Below, in pieces: positions 16,107 to 24,423 of a stretch of DNA of 64,000 nt; the stretch's first letter is position 1; the number at the start of each line of letters is the position of its first letter. The DNA is from Antribacter gilvus. GTDB lineage: Bacteria > Actinomycetota > Actinomycetes > Actinomycetales > Cellulomonadaceae. Location: the NCBI RefSeq assembly GCF_003946865.1, contig NZ_QXTH01000005.1:1-64000 (forward strand), written 5' to 3'. The position numbers and the translations under genes were made by a program. The notes under the pieces were generated by a model. It saw only the letters and a list, made by a program, of their open reading frames with translations, made no database searches and had not been told where the DNA came from.

Positions 16107-17109
16107 GCCGCGTCATCGCGTGCCGTCCCGACGCGCCGTGGTTGCCCGCGGGCGGACGGGCCGACGTCGTCCTCGCTCCCGGCGATCCGCTCCCCGCCCC
16201 GCTCGGGCTGGTCCGGCTCCTGGTCCGGGACGCGGAGGGCCGCGCCTTCACCGTCGCCCGCACGGGCGGGCGTCCCGGCTGGGACCTGCCCACGGCCGCG
16301 GTGCCCGACGGCGTCTTGGTCGCCACTGTCGACCACCTCACCCAGGTGGTGCTGGGCCGGGCGGTCGAGACCGAGCTGCTCGGCTTCGTGCGCAACGTGG
16401 TGCCCGAGGGACGGTGTACGGGTGGCCGAGCCCGGTGGCGCACTTCGCCGTTGTGCAGCCACGGGAAGCTGGGCTGGTGCCGGTCGTCGACGGGATCTGG
16501 CTCGGCGGCGACGAGGCGGCCGGCGCGCTGGGGGAGCGGCACTGGTGGCCCCTGGTCACCGTCGACCCGGTCGTCTCCGGCGCTGCCGGCGACGAGCTGG
16601 TGGCCGCCGGCGGCTACCGGCTCGACCGCGACCCGCCCGACCGCGACCGCGTGGTACGGGCGGCCGCGGACGCGCTCGTCGCGGGTCTCGACTCGCCCGC
16701 GCTCCGAGCGCTTGCCGGGTTGTACTCCGACGCTGACCCAGTGGAGATCGACGACGTCGTGCGGGAGGTCGCCGCGGAGCTCGACCTTCCTGAGCCGGGC
16801 CGCGAGGCCGCAGTGTGGACGGAGGCGGGCATCGTCTCGCGGGCGGTGATCGAGGGCCGGCAGGAGCCGTGGACGCTCACGGCGTGGGCGCACCAGCGAA
16901 TCGGGCACGACGGCGGTCCAGGGCTCCTGGCGCTCGTCCGGCTCGACGACGAGTACGCCATGATCGAGGAGGTTCCGGGCTACTACGAGGTCCCCGACCG
17001 TCAGGAGCGGCTGCGAGCGCTCGACGACGTCGTCCGTGCCGCGGCGACTGTGATCGTCGCGGGCGAGACGGACCTGACCCGCTTTGTGCCTGTCCGGTGG
17101 CGGGCGTGA
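16103..17109 (+). pseudogene. NUDIX-like/hypothetical two-domain gene with a frameshift
   Basis: The first about 103 codons read MSRVIACRPDAPWLPAGG, then GLVRLLVRDAEGRAFTVART GG and GRPGWDLPTAAVP, like the opening strands of NUDIX-type proteins, but the Nudix box REXXEE is not seen. Between about 16405 and 16420 the coding frame shifts by one base: protein-like sequence resumes as YGWPSPVAHFAVVQP and IWLGGDEAAGALGERHWWPL. A second, helical region (SPALRALAGLYSDADPVEID DVVREVAAEL and GHDGGPGLLALVRLDDEY) completes the product. The frameshift may be real or a sequencing error. Coupled to the SUFU gene by a GTGA overlap. Confidence 0.6.
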
Positions 17110-17159
17110 CGCCCATGAAGGAGTACTGATGATCTGGGCCCGCGCCGAAGCGGGCGCTA

Positions 17160-17415
17160 GTGAACTCCGTGTACGTATGCCTCCCGCGGTGGCCCGAGCT
17201 CCAAGTCATGGTGGGTGGCCAGTGGTACCTCGGTCGTTCGGGCAGCGAGGGAGAGTACGTGGTGGACGGAATCGCGGAGGAGGCGAGTTGCCGGGGCTGC
17301 GGGGCGCACTTCCTGGGTGACCTCGTCCTGGATCTCCCGCGACTCGGCGAGGAGAGGCCGGGTGGCCGAGGGCGCTCGAAAACCTCCTCGGCGGTGAGGC
17401 CGTGGAGGAGCAGTG
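17160..17415 (+). pseudogene. short hypothetical gene, probably frameshifted
   Basis: A GTG start gives VNSVYVCLPRWPELQVMVGG QWYLGRSG and a CRGCGAHF pair, clearly protein-like. Around position 17350-17370 the natural sequence appears to move one frame (LENLLGGEAVEEQ then stop), making a product of about 85 residues. In the original frame the tail becomes Arg/Ser-rich. Family unknown. Confidence 0.4.
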
Positions 17416-17451
17416 AGTCCTCCACACGAGGGGCTTACAGTCTGCGATGTG

Positions 17452-18099
17452 ATGACGGACGACGCCGACAACCGACTGGCAGAGATCATGACGGGCGCCG
17501 CCCGGGATGTGCTCGCAGGAGGCGGTGACCCCTATTGGGTCGGGATCGCCGCGGCGGGCGAGATTCTTGACGAAGTCATCGAACATGCCACCCACGGAGG
17601 GGCCGCCTACGTCCTGTGGGGCGAGCTCACCGATGTACAGGATCATCCCAAGCTGGATGCTCCCGCGTGGTGCGCGGCGCTCACCCGGCTCGCGGCTGAG
17701 GACTGGCTCGCGATCGACAGCACTGTGGCCGAATCGGTGGCTCGTTACTTCGAGCGGTGGGCAGACCCCATACTGCAGACGCCGGCGCTCTTCACCGGCT
17801 CCGTGCCGGACAGTGGATGGCGGGACGAGCACTACCGGTTTCTCAAGGCCTTGATCACGGACACGGCCAGGGAACTGGCGGACCGGCTCGTGACCCGAGA
17901 CATCGATGAAGTCGTCGCGATCGCCACGAGCGGCGAATACGGCTCGGCTCTGGAGCACCTCACGGGTGCGTTGGCCGAGGACCAGGTCGGACTGGCGGAT
18001 CGCGAGCGTCGTCGTCTCTCCTACCTGGCGAAGCTCCTGCCGAGCGCCAGGGCACACCGAGATCTCGCAAGGTTGCCGCCACCTACGTCGGCGACCTGA
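17452..18099 (+). CDS. hypothetical helical protein
   Basis: A 215-residue, acidic, helical protein starting MTDDADNRLAEIMTGAARDV. It appears to be built of two similar halves: AARDVLAGGGDPYWVGIAAA with YVLWGELTDVQDHPK, and later LITDTARELADRLVTRDIDE with EYGSALEHLTGALAED. No signal peptide or catalytic motif. I do not recognise a family with a known role; its setting among SUFU and DUF4241-like genes suggests an immunity or regulatory function, but that is inference. No obvious Shine-Dalgarno, so translation may be coupled to the preceding short gene. Confidence 0.6.
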   Translation: MTDDADNRLAEIMTGAARDVLAGGGDPYWVGIAAAGEILDEVIEHATHGGAAYVLWGELTDVQDHPKLDAPAWCAALTRLAAEDWLAIDSTVAESVARYFERWADPILQTPALFTGSVPDSGWRDEHYRFLKALITDTARELADRLVTRDIDEVVAIATSGEYGSALEHLTGALAEDQVGLADRERRRLSYLAKLLPSARAHRDLARLPPPTSAT

Positions 18100-18271
18100 C
18101 CCGCTGCGTGACGCCATCTTCTGCCCCGGCGCGAGCTGGTCGACTTCCTCAGCACGTTCGGCGAGGGGTTCGATCAGGCGGCGCGGTCATGAGGGGACAC
18201 GGCGGCGTCTCGCCGTCCGGGTGCTCGATCCTGCAAGCCTCGACGTGGGACGTAGCACTCCACGGTCCCGG

Positions 18272-18928
18272 CTAGGACCTGCCCACGCCCACCGAGTGGA
18301 CGAGGCTGTCGATGTGGACGCCCAGGACTCCTCCCGAAGCATCCCGAGTGACCCAGACCGGCAGGCACGCGCCGCCGTACTGGAGACGTGCGGCGACAAC
18401 CGCCAGCGTGGGGCCGGTTCCCGGCAACGGGATGATGGCGGCGCTGTGCTCGGCGGCGTTGACCGTGTCCAGCCACGAGGGGTTGTCCGGTCCTAGCCCG
18501 TAGATGGCGAGATCCTCCCGGTCCTCCTCGTCCACGGTTGACCAGGCGGGCGCTACGGCGTCGTGGTCCACGAAGCCGACGACGCCGGACATCCCTGCGA
18601 TCTCGCCGGCGATCTCCACGGAGGTTGGTTCGCCGTCGCGCAGGCAGACCGAGAGGTACGCGACGTCCGGATCGTCCTCGGCAGGCTCCTCGAGCACGGT
18701 CGCACGCACGGGAAAGGTGCCAGGCGGGACGTCAAGGACCAGGCCGCTCAGCTCAGGATCATCACGGGCGATATCCACCAGGTCGCCAAGGACGAGCAGG
18801 CGCCCGGAGGGAACCTCCAGCAGGCCGACGTCGATCACCCGGTGCCGTCGGCACGCCCCGGACGACACCACGGCGGTCTTCTTGATGTCCTCCTCAGCTC
18901 GTGCGCGCGCTCCGCTCTCATCGATCAT
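18272..18928 (-). CDS. DUF4241-like protein
   Basis: A 218-residue protein. The stretch VPSGRLLVLGDLVDIARDDPE and LVLDVPPGTFPVRATVLE is the hallmark of DUF4241-type proteins, in which a G-x-L-x-x-x-D-P/L turn is followed by the PPGxYPV strand; AYLSVCLRDGEPTSVEIAG follows. The C-terminal half (LAVVAARLQYGGACLPVWV, ASGGVLGVHIDSL) matches the second beta sheet of that family. Members occur in immunity and accessory loci; biochemical role unknown. It is ATGA-coupled to the SUFU-like gene just upstream, so the two are almost certainly expressed together. Confidence 0.65.
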   Translation of the reverse strand: MIDESGARARAEEDIKKTAVVSSGACRRHRVIDVGLLEVPSGRLLVLGDLVDIARDDPELSGLVLDVPPGTFPVRATVLEEPAEDDPDVAYLSVCLRDGEPTSVEIAGEIAGMSGVVGFVDHDAVAPAWSTVDEEDREDLAIYGLGPDNPSWLDTVNAAEHSAAIIPLPGTGPTLAVVAARLQYGGACLPVWVTRDASGGVLGVHIDSLVHSVGVGRS

Positions 18929-19524
18929 CGCCGCAGGGTACTGAGAGAGTCCGTGCCTGCCTGTGGTGGTCCCACGGGCGGGCGGTTCCGGTCGACCACA
19001 TTCAGTTCGCTGGCCTCGAGCAGGTCTTCGAACACACCGATCCCGTGTCGACGGATCAGGCGGGCCTCAGCGAAGGAGATGGGGAGCAGCCACAGGAGGC
19101 TCACATGGTCGTCGCCCACGTGGAAATTCCCGATCTCTGGAGGAAAGGCGTAGGGCCTGACGACGGCGAGATGATCGTTCCGGGACGCAGTTACCCACGG
19201 TCTGCCGATCTTGAGGACGGAGCCGTGACTGAGGGGCATCGGGCGGACGACATGCCAGTGTGCAACCCACGCCAGGGTCTCGACGTGCTCGAGCGACGGT
19301 TCAGACGCCTGGAGAAAGAACTCGTGTCGTGCGTCAGGCCGAGCGAGGGACGTCCCGACCGAGACATACGTCCACGGGCTCGTGCTCGTCTCGCGGACCT
19401 CGCGAACGTGGAACCAGGGGATGGCGTCCTCGATCGGCTTGCCCGGCCAGTGCAGGTCGCGATGCTCACGTCCGGGCCAGGAACGATCGAAGTGCGTCCA
19501 GAGCTCGTCGATCTGGTCTATCAC
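18925..19524 (-). CDS. Suppressor-of-fused (SUFU) domain protein
   Basis: A 199-residue SUFU-domain protein: HEFFLQASEPSLEHVETLAWV, AFPPEIGNFHVGDDHVSLLW LLPISFAEARLI and GVFEDLLEASELNVVDRNRP PV, the last block being the typical F-E-x-L-L end with a conserved DP/NR-P motif. It differs clearly from the SUFU protein at 15492, so this is not a recent duplicate. Predicted immunity function as for other bacterial SUFU proteins. The 3' end overlaps the start of the DUF4241-like gene by four bases (ATGA), making a two-gene unit. Confidence 0.8.
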   Translation of the reverse strand: MIDQIDELWTHFDRSWPGREHRDLHWPGKPIEDAIPWFHVREVRETSTSPWTYVSVGTSLARPDARHEFFLQASEPSLEHVETLAWVAHWHVVRPMPLSHGSVLKIGRPWVTASRNDHLAVVRPYAFPPEIGNFHVGDDHVSLLWLLPISFAEARLIRRHGIGVFEDLLEASELNVVDRNRPPVGPPQAGTDSLSTLRR

Positions 19525-19558
19525 CCGGCGAGGGTAGCGCTCCGCGACTTCGCCACGC

Positions 19559-20419
19559 CTAAGCGTGGAGCTCGCAGTAGTGGACGTGCAGAGCGCTGGG
19601 CGGGTTGCGGTGGAGCTCGCGGTACCAAGGCCCGCCGATGTCGATCTCGGCGCAGTGGTGCCATTCCGGATGCTTCGCGATGTGGGCGGGACAGTCCTCG
19701 GCCAGCTCGCGAAGCCCGTCGGCCTGGAGCTCGAAGGCCCGACGGCTGCCGATCAGGAAGAGCGTGTCGGCCGCCAGGCCCCAGCGGAGGTGGTCCTGGA
19801 ACTCGCGGTGGTTCGTCGCCACGTGGTCCTCGCGGGTGACTGCGGGGAACGGTCGTACGGGCAGCTGCACCGATCCCGCGGTCGCTCCATGCCGTGTGCG
19901 TGTGCGTAGCTCCTTCCAGCGTGAGAGCTGGAACCCGAGCGAGTGGTGCAGCATGACGAGGTCGATCGGACGCCCATCAGGGTCGTCGTGGGGCCCACGG
20001 AGCGGGAGGTGGACGAGCGTCCGCGGGGAACGCGCTGCGAGCCACCACGCTGCAGCGAGGTCTGCGACCGCGCTGACGCCGCTGCGGTGCACCGTCAGGG
20101 TGGGTCCCCACGACGACATGCTCAGCGACGCGCGCGCAAGGTCGTGTGCTGGGCGGACGACGCGGAACTGGTCCGGTGCGAGCGCGACGGTGCTGACGGT
20201 CGTGCGCCACGTATGGCCTGCGAGCTTTACCAAGAGTTCATCACGGGCCCGAACGCTACGGGCGAGGGCGAGAGGTGCGCCAGGACTTTCCTCCTTGGAC
20301 CTCGACGCCGTTTCGGCCCCACACCTACACCCTTCGACGAGGTGGATGCCCAGCCCGCAACGCGCCCGGGCCTGGTCGAGCGCGTGGCCCGTGCGACGGC
20401 GTTGCGCCGCACGAGCCAC
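19559..20419 (-). CDS. hypothetical protein, intact paralog of a pseudogene at 10 kb
   Basis: The long frame gives 286 residues, but the first about 62 are Arg/Gly-rich and probably untranslated; similarity to the pseudogene at 10049-10571 begins at LVKLAGHTWRTTVSTVAL, so a start near position 20233 (TTG) may be correct. Core elements: FRVVRPAHDLARA, HLPLRGPHDDPDGRP, IDLVMLHHSLGFQLSRWKE, FELQADGLRELAEDCP, HHCAEIDIGG and LHVHYCELHA. Two conserved Cys and His residues near the C-terminus could bind a metal. No family with known role is recognised. It lies 15 bases before the DUF1062 gene on the same strand. Confidence 0.55.
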   Translation of the reverse strand: MARAAQRRRTGHALDQARARCGLGIHLVEGCRCGAETASRSKEESPGAPLALARSVRARDELLVKLAGHTWRTTVSTVALAPDQFRVVRPAHDLARASLSMSSWGPTLTVHRSGVSAVADLAAAWWLAARSPRTLVHLPLRGPHDDPDGRPIDLVMLHHSLGFQLSRWKELRTRTRHGATAGSVQLPVRPFPAVTREDHVATNHREFQDHLRWGLAADTLFLIGSRRAFELQADGLRELAEDCPAHIAKHPEWHHCAEIDIGGPWYRELHRNPPSALHVHYCELHA

Positions 20420-20434
20420 GCCCCATAGAACTGC

Positions 20435-20983
20435 TCAGCGCTTCAGCGTGAACGTGAAGTCGCTCGACGTCTTGCCCGTCAGCCGGAATGCCGAGACGAG
20501 CCTGCCCTCGGCGAGCAGCCTCTCGACCTCGCCCCGCGACAGTTCGCAACCCTCGGCGATCAATCGCAAAGGCCGGACCGGGATCCGCGCGGCGAAGCGA
20601 ACCCCGACCTCGATCACCTCCTGATCGAGGTGGTCATCTCCGCCGGGGTCGAGTCGCCAGGCGTTGGCCCAGTCGAGGGCGAAGCGATTGCGGTGCTGCA
20701 CCAGGGGATCCTGGAGCAGCTCGGCGATCAGACCAGGGTCGTTGTGATGCAGCCGGTCCAGCAGCTCAGGTGGTACAGAGCGCACCTTTGTTCGCTCCAG
20801 GACCGTGAGCTTTGCCGTTTCCCCGCACGTCGTACAGAGGGCGAGGAGCCAGGCGTCGATGAGCTTGTTGTTGGCATTGACGCGGAACTTTCCGCTTGCC
20901 CGGAAGCGCTCGGACGCACACGTATGACAACGGCGGCGGACGAGCGGAAGGCAGGCGGGTGCGACCACCCAGGTAATGAGCAC
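20435..20983 (-). CDS. DUF1062 family protein
   Basis: About 182 residues with GTG start. It carries the DUF1062 signature: LPLVRRRCHTCASERFRASG KFRVNANNKLIDAWLLALCT TCGETAKLTVLERTKV, a treble-clef-like pair of CxxC motifs (CHTC and CTTC), followed by LLDRLHHNDPGLIAELLQDP and a C-terminal helical domain with LIAEGCELSRGEVERLLAEG RLVSAFRL, resembling an S4-like RNA-binding segment. The likely zinc ribbon and S4-like end suggest nucleic-acid binding, but function is not known. The frame extends upstream to an ATG, yet family similarity begins at WVVAPACLPL. Confidence 0.8.
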   Translation of the reverse strand: MLITWVVAPACLPLVRRRCHTCASERFRASGKFRVNANNKLIDAWLLALCTTCGETAKLTVLERTKVRSVPPELLDRLHHNDPGLIAELLQDPLVQHRNRFALDWANAWRLDPGGDDHLDQEVIEVGVRFAARIPVRPLRLIAEGCELSRGEVERLLAEGRLVSAFRLTGKTSSDFTFTLKR

Positions 20984-21072
20984 AGAAGTACACCGGTCTC
21001 TGTGAGAAATCCGCAGCAAGAAAGAGCGCGGCGCACAGCGGCGACGCGCGACAGATCAGCTCTCGGGAGGTC

Positions 21073-21165
21073 TCACAGGGTGTACAACGGCACGTCCTCG
21101 ACTCGACTACCAGTTTCGAAGGCACGGTAGTGGCGCACGGCGGCGCAGCTCCACTGGTTTTCGAG
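21073..21165 (-). pseudogene. possible C-terminal gene remnant
   Basis: About 30 codons ending with TGA read NQWSCAAVRHYRAFETG then SRVEDVPLYTL, which resembles a natural protein end; upstream the frame is overlain by a solid plus-strand gene. Likely the tail of a lost gene, or a chance frame. Confidence 0.25.
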
Positions 21166-21234
21166 CGCCATTTCCGGTTGACCGAGGGCAGGCGCCGGTG
21201 CGACGGTTCCCGCGTGCAATCCGCGGCGGAACCA

Positions 21235-21891
21235 ATGCTCATGATCGACCCCGTCATCGAGGTCGCCGGTGAGCGCGGCTTCGACCTGTGGCCGGTCCTC
21301 GGCCATCGGCGCCTCACGTACCTTGCTCTGCACGGTGGACTTTCCGACAGGGAGACCGGGTCTGCCGTCTACGAGATCCTGCACTGGTTCCACACGGACG
21401 ACGACGGCGCGCCCGCCACGTCCGTCGACTCCTATCTCCAGCACGCGCTCGGACCGTACGACCCGGAGGGAACGCAGCCGCTCGCGATGGGCGGCCTGCG
21501 CTTCACCGACGCGACGACCGGGGTGACCATCCTTCCGGGCTGCTGCTACTCGATCGACGAACGCATCGAGGTCTATGGCGTCCTGGACGGCGGGACCGAG
21601 TGCTGGCTCGGGCACTCGCCCGACGGGCGCCTGACGATCTGCGACGGCGTCGTCGAGATCGTCCAGGACACCGACGAGCCGTCGAGGGGCTTGATCAGGG
21701 CGACCGAGGGTGACCTGCGTGCGGGGATGGCCGACGTCGAGGCGAAGCTCAGTGCCTTCGTCGGACGCGTGGCGGACTGGGCGCTCGAGCATGCGCCGGC
21801 CCACGCCGACCGGCTGGCCGAGGTGGTGGCGCTCGGCCTCGTCGTGGAGCGCCGGCAGGTCAGTCTCTCGAGACGCTCCGAGAACCGGTGA
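21235..21891 (+). CDS. hypothetical protein (WPVLGHRRLTYLALHGGL family)
   Basis: A 218-residue acidic soluble protein starting MLMIDPVIEVAGERG. It has strongly patterned segments: FDLWPVLGHRRLTYLALHGG L, AVYEILHWFHTDDDG, MGGLRFTDATTGVTILPGCC YSID, a beta stretch ERIEVYGVLDGGTECWLGHS and a helical end (VGRVADWALEHAPAHADRLAE). Homologs are familiar to me only as hypothetical proteins of actinobacteria. GGCGGA precedes the ATG. Convergent neighbours are absent; it is followed by small genes on the same strand. Confidence 0.6.
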   Translation: MLMIDPVIEVAGERGFDLWPVLGHRRLTYLALHGGLSDRETGSAVYEILHWFHTDDDGAPATSVDSYLQHALGPYDPEGTQPLAMGGLRFTDATTGVTILPGCCYSIDERIEVYGVLDGGTECWLGHSPDGRLTICDGVVEIVQDTDEPSRGLIRATEGDLRAGMADVEAKLSAFVGRVADWALEHAPAHADRLAEVVALGLVVERRQVSLSRRSENR

Positions 21892-21933
21892 CCTGAACGG
21901 CAGGTCAAAGAGCCCATTGTGGGAGACTGCGCC

Positions 21934-22011
21934 GTGCGCTTCGTGATCGCTGAACCGTCTGACGGCCTGCTGGCCGAGTACCTTGGCGAGCACGGCTACG
22001 TCGTCGACTGA
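21934..22011 (+). pseudogene. 25-codon ORF, possible gene remnant
   Basis: The GTG-started frame reads VRFVIAEPSDGLLAEYLGEH GYVVD and stops two bases before the next start. The sequence looks like the N-terminal half of a small regulatory or immunity protein, but it is too short to judge. It may provide translational coupling to the following gene. Confidence 0.25.
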
Positions 22012-22013
22012 CC

Positions 22014-22355
22014 ATGGCCCTGTTCAACTCGCTGTATGTCGAGCTTCCGTGCCCTGGCTGCGGTACGACCACCTGCCGCGAGATCCAGTACCGGTACGGA
22101 CACATGTGGCAGCACCGCTACGAGCTCGGCGACACCATCATCTGGGGTCCCGCAGCCGTCGGGGACCCCACCGCTCACGACGTCGTCGTCGACGGCTGGC
22201 TCTCTGAATGCCCCGACTGCGACCACGAAGAAGACCGCATCGCTGTCTACGTGCGGGACGGCGTGCTGGACGCCGTCGGCCCGGTCGGAGAGGTCCCGAA
22301 CCTTCCTCAGACCGAGTGGATGGTCCTTCCGGAACAGCCAGGCGTGCCGGGCTGA
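22014..22355 (+). CDS. small zinc-ribbon-like hypothetical protein
   Basis: A 113-residue protein with two CxxC pairs, CPGC (about residue 13) and CPDC (about residue 65), flanking IQYRYGHMWQHRYELGDTII W and GDPTAHDVVVDGWLSE. This spacing fits a zinc ribbon with a beta insertion. Similar small proteins are widespread in actinobacteria without an assigned role. It starts immediately after a 25-codon ORF and precedes the DUF2625 gene by 50 bases on the same strand. Confidence 0.65.
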   Translation: MALFNSLYVELPCPGCGTTTCREIQYRYGHMWQHRYELGDTIIWGPAAVGDPTAHDVVVDGWLSECPDCDHEEDRIAVYVRDGVLDAVGPVGEVPNLPQTEWMVLPEQPGVPG

Positions 22356-22407
22356 GCTTTGCTGACCACAGAGGCGGCGCGGCACGCCCCCGCCGTACGA
22401 TCGGCCG

Positions 22408-23145
22408 GTGAGAGCGTACGAGAACCTGATTGCCACACAGAACCCCGCCTGGCCGGAGCTGGCGCAACGAGTGGAACAGGCAGGGACTTCGGTCCTGCTG
22501 TTCGAACCGGCCGACGCGACCGCTCGGCGGACGCTCGAGCAGCTGCAGGTCTCGACGGGGTCGTTCCTCGGCGCCGTCGTGGTTCACACGGGTGGCGTGC
22601 TGATCGACCACGGCTGGCTGCGCGTGTACGGGAGCCCGGCTCCGGGTGAAGGGTCCGGCATGCCGAGCCTGGCCGATGTGAACGGGTTCCCCGAAGCGGT
22701 CGAGGACTCGTGGTTCCCGGAGTACGGGCTTGTCGTCGCGCACGACGTCCTCGGCGGCACGTACGTACTGAACGGGCACGACCCGTCAGCCGTTGGTCGT
22801 CCCGGGGAGCGCGGCGAGATGACCTACCTCGCCCCGGACACTCTTCAGTGGGAGGCGCTCGGCGCCGGTTACGCGGCGTGGCTGACGTGGGCGCTCGAAG
22901 GAGGCCTGGGGGAGTTCACATCAGGTCTGCGCTGGGACGGCTGGGAGTCGGAGGTCGAGTCGATCCACGGCGACCAGGGTCTGAACTTCTTCCCTCCGTT
23001 GTGGTCGAAGGAGGCGCACGGGGATCTCGCGGCGACGAGTCGGCACGAGGTCCCGATGCGGGAGATCGTGGGCATGGCCTGGGAGACCGCTGCCCAGATC
23101 GACGGCGTCGACCTGGGGCCGCTCGGCAGCTTCGCGACGCAGTAG
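22408..23145 (+). CDS. DUF2625 family protein
   Basis: A 245-residue protein with GTG start. It shows the DUF2625 pattern: LIATQNPAWPELAQRVEQAG, RRTLEQLQVSTGSFLGAVVV HTGGVLIDHGWLRVYGSP, FPEYGLVVAHDVLGGTYVLN G, GEMTYLAPDTLQWEALG and a Trp-rich end (LRWDGWESEVESIHGDQGLN FFPPLW). Family members are cytoplasmic proteins found in mobile and immunity-type loci of many bacteria and have no established activity. Length agrees with the family. No overlap with neighbours; the following 290 bases are gene-free. Confidence 0.85.
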   Translation: MRAYENLIATQNPAWPELAQRVEQAGTSVLLFEPADATARRTLEQLQVSTGSFLGAVVVHTGGVLIDHGWLRVYGSPAPGEGSGMPSLADVNGFPEAVEDSWFPEYGLVVAHDVLGGTYVLNGHDPSAVGRPGERGEMTYLAPDTLQWEALGAGYAAWLTWALEGGLGEFTSGLRWDGWESEVESIHGDQGLNFFPPLWSKEAHGDLAATSRHEVPMREIVGMAWETAAQIDGVDLGPLGSFATQ

Positions 23146-23437
23146 CTCCGGGACCCTGCGTACTCGAGTCCCGGGTCAGCGGCGGTCGTTCGCCAGCAGT
23201 CTGCGGCGATGTCCGACGACCCGATGCCCGACCTGCCGCAGGAGTCCTGAGCTTCGCCCCATCAGCTCCAGCCCACTCGCCGGCTCCTGCTGACCCCCGT
23301 AGGCAGGGTTTGGATGGTTCTGGGTCAGAGTGGTTTCCCCACCGGGGGCCCGGCAGGACGAAGCCGTCGCCTGCTGGGAGTCCGCCGTACTTCGCGCCCC
23401 TCGGATACGGTGGTCCTGACCGGAACAGAGAAGGGGC

Positions 23438-24423
23438 GTGGGCGTGACGGAGGTAGAAGGTTCCGATCGCTCGCTCGAACCGTTCCGTTCGGAGTTGCTG
23501 GCGTACTGCTACCGGATGCTCGGCTCGTCTCACGACGCTGAGGACCTGGTGCAGGACACGTACCTGAGGGCATGGCGAGCGCGGGAGCAGTACGACGCGA
23601 CCCGCAGCTCGCTGCGCACCTGGCTCTACCGGATCGCGACGAACGCCTGCCTGACCGCCCTTGAGGTACGCGGTCGCCGGCCGCTGCCGTCGGGCCTGGT
23701 GGCCGCCTCGGAGCCGCTCGCTCCGTTCGTGCCGGGAGAGAACGCCGCCTGGCTCCAGCCGCTGCCGGACTCCTTGCTGGAAGCGGGTGATCCGGCCGGG
23801 GCCGTGATCGACCGCAGCAGCCTGCGGCTGGCGTTCGCCGCCGCACTACAACACCTGTCGGCACGTCAGCGCGGCGCCCTGATCCTGCGTGACGTGCTCG
23901 GCTTCTCCGCGTCCGAGGCGGCCGGCATCCTCGGTACCACCGTCGTGTCGGTGAACAGCTCGCTGCAGCGGGCGCGTGTCCGGGTGAAGGAGGTCGGGGT
24001 CCAGCAGGATCGTCTCAGCGAGCCGTCCGCGGCCGAGCAGCGCGCCTGGGTGGAACGCTACATGAAGGCGTTCGAGAACGCCGACGTCGAGGGCCTCAAA
24101 CAGTTGCTCACCGAGGACGTCCTCATGGAGATGCCCCCGATGCTCAACTGGTTCGCCGGCCCCGACAACTATGGCGTCTTCATGGAGTGGGTCTTCGAAC
24201 AGGCCGGAAGGGACTGGGTCCTCAAGGCGGTCGCGGCCAACGGCCAGGCCGGGTTCGCCGCTTACCGGCGCGTCGAGACGCATACCAGCTGCACACGCTC
24301 CAGGTCTTCACCGTCACCGCCCAGGGCATCAGCCGGAACTCGGTGTTCCAGGACCCCGAGATCTTCGCGGCCTTCGGCCTGGCGGCCGGACTCGACGCCC
24401 AGGGCCTCGGCGTCGTCGAGTGA
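23438..24423 (+). pseudogene. ECF sigma factor with C-terminal SnoaL-like domain, frameshifted near its end
   Basis: Residues 1-90 hold sigma region 2 (YCYRMLGSSHDAEDLVQDTY LRAW and LRTWLYRIATNACLTALE), residues about 125-195 hold region 4 (LSARQRGALILRDVLGFSAS EAAGILGTTVVSVNSSLQRA R), and a SnoaL-like domain follows (ERYMKAFENADVEGLKQLLT EDVLMEMPP). This is the layout of the large ECF family of the TIGR02960 type, whose C-terminal domain senses or modulates activity in place of an anti-sigma factor. Between about 24265 and 24282 the coding frame shifts; the remainder (AYQLHTLQVFTVTAQGISRN) runs to 24423. The original frame instead yields a Ser/Arg-rich tail. Real mutation or sequencing error cannot be told apart. 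Confidence 0.8.
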
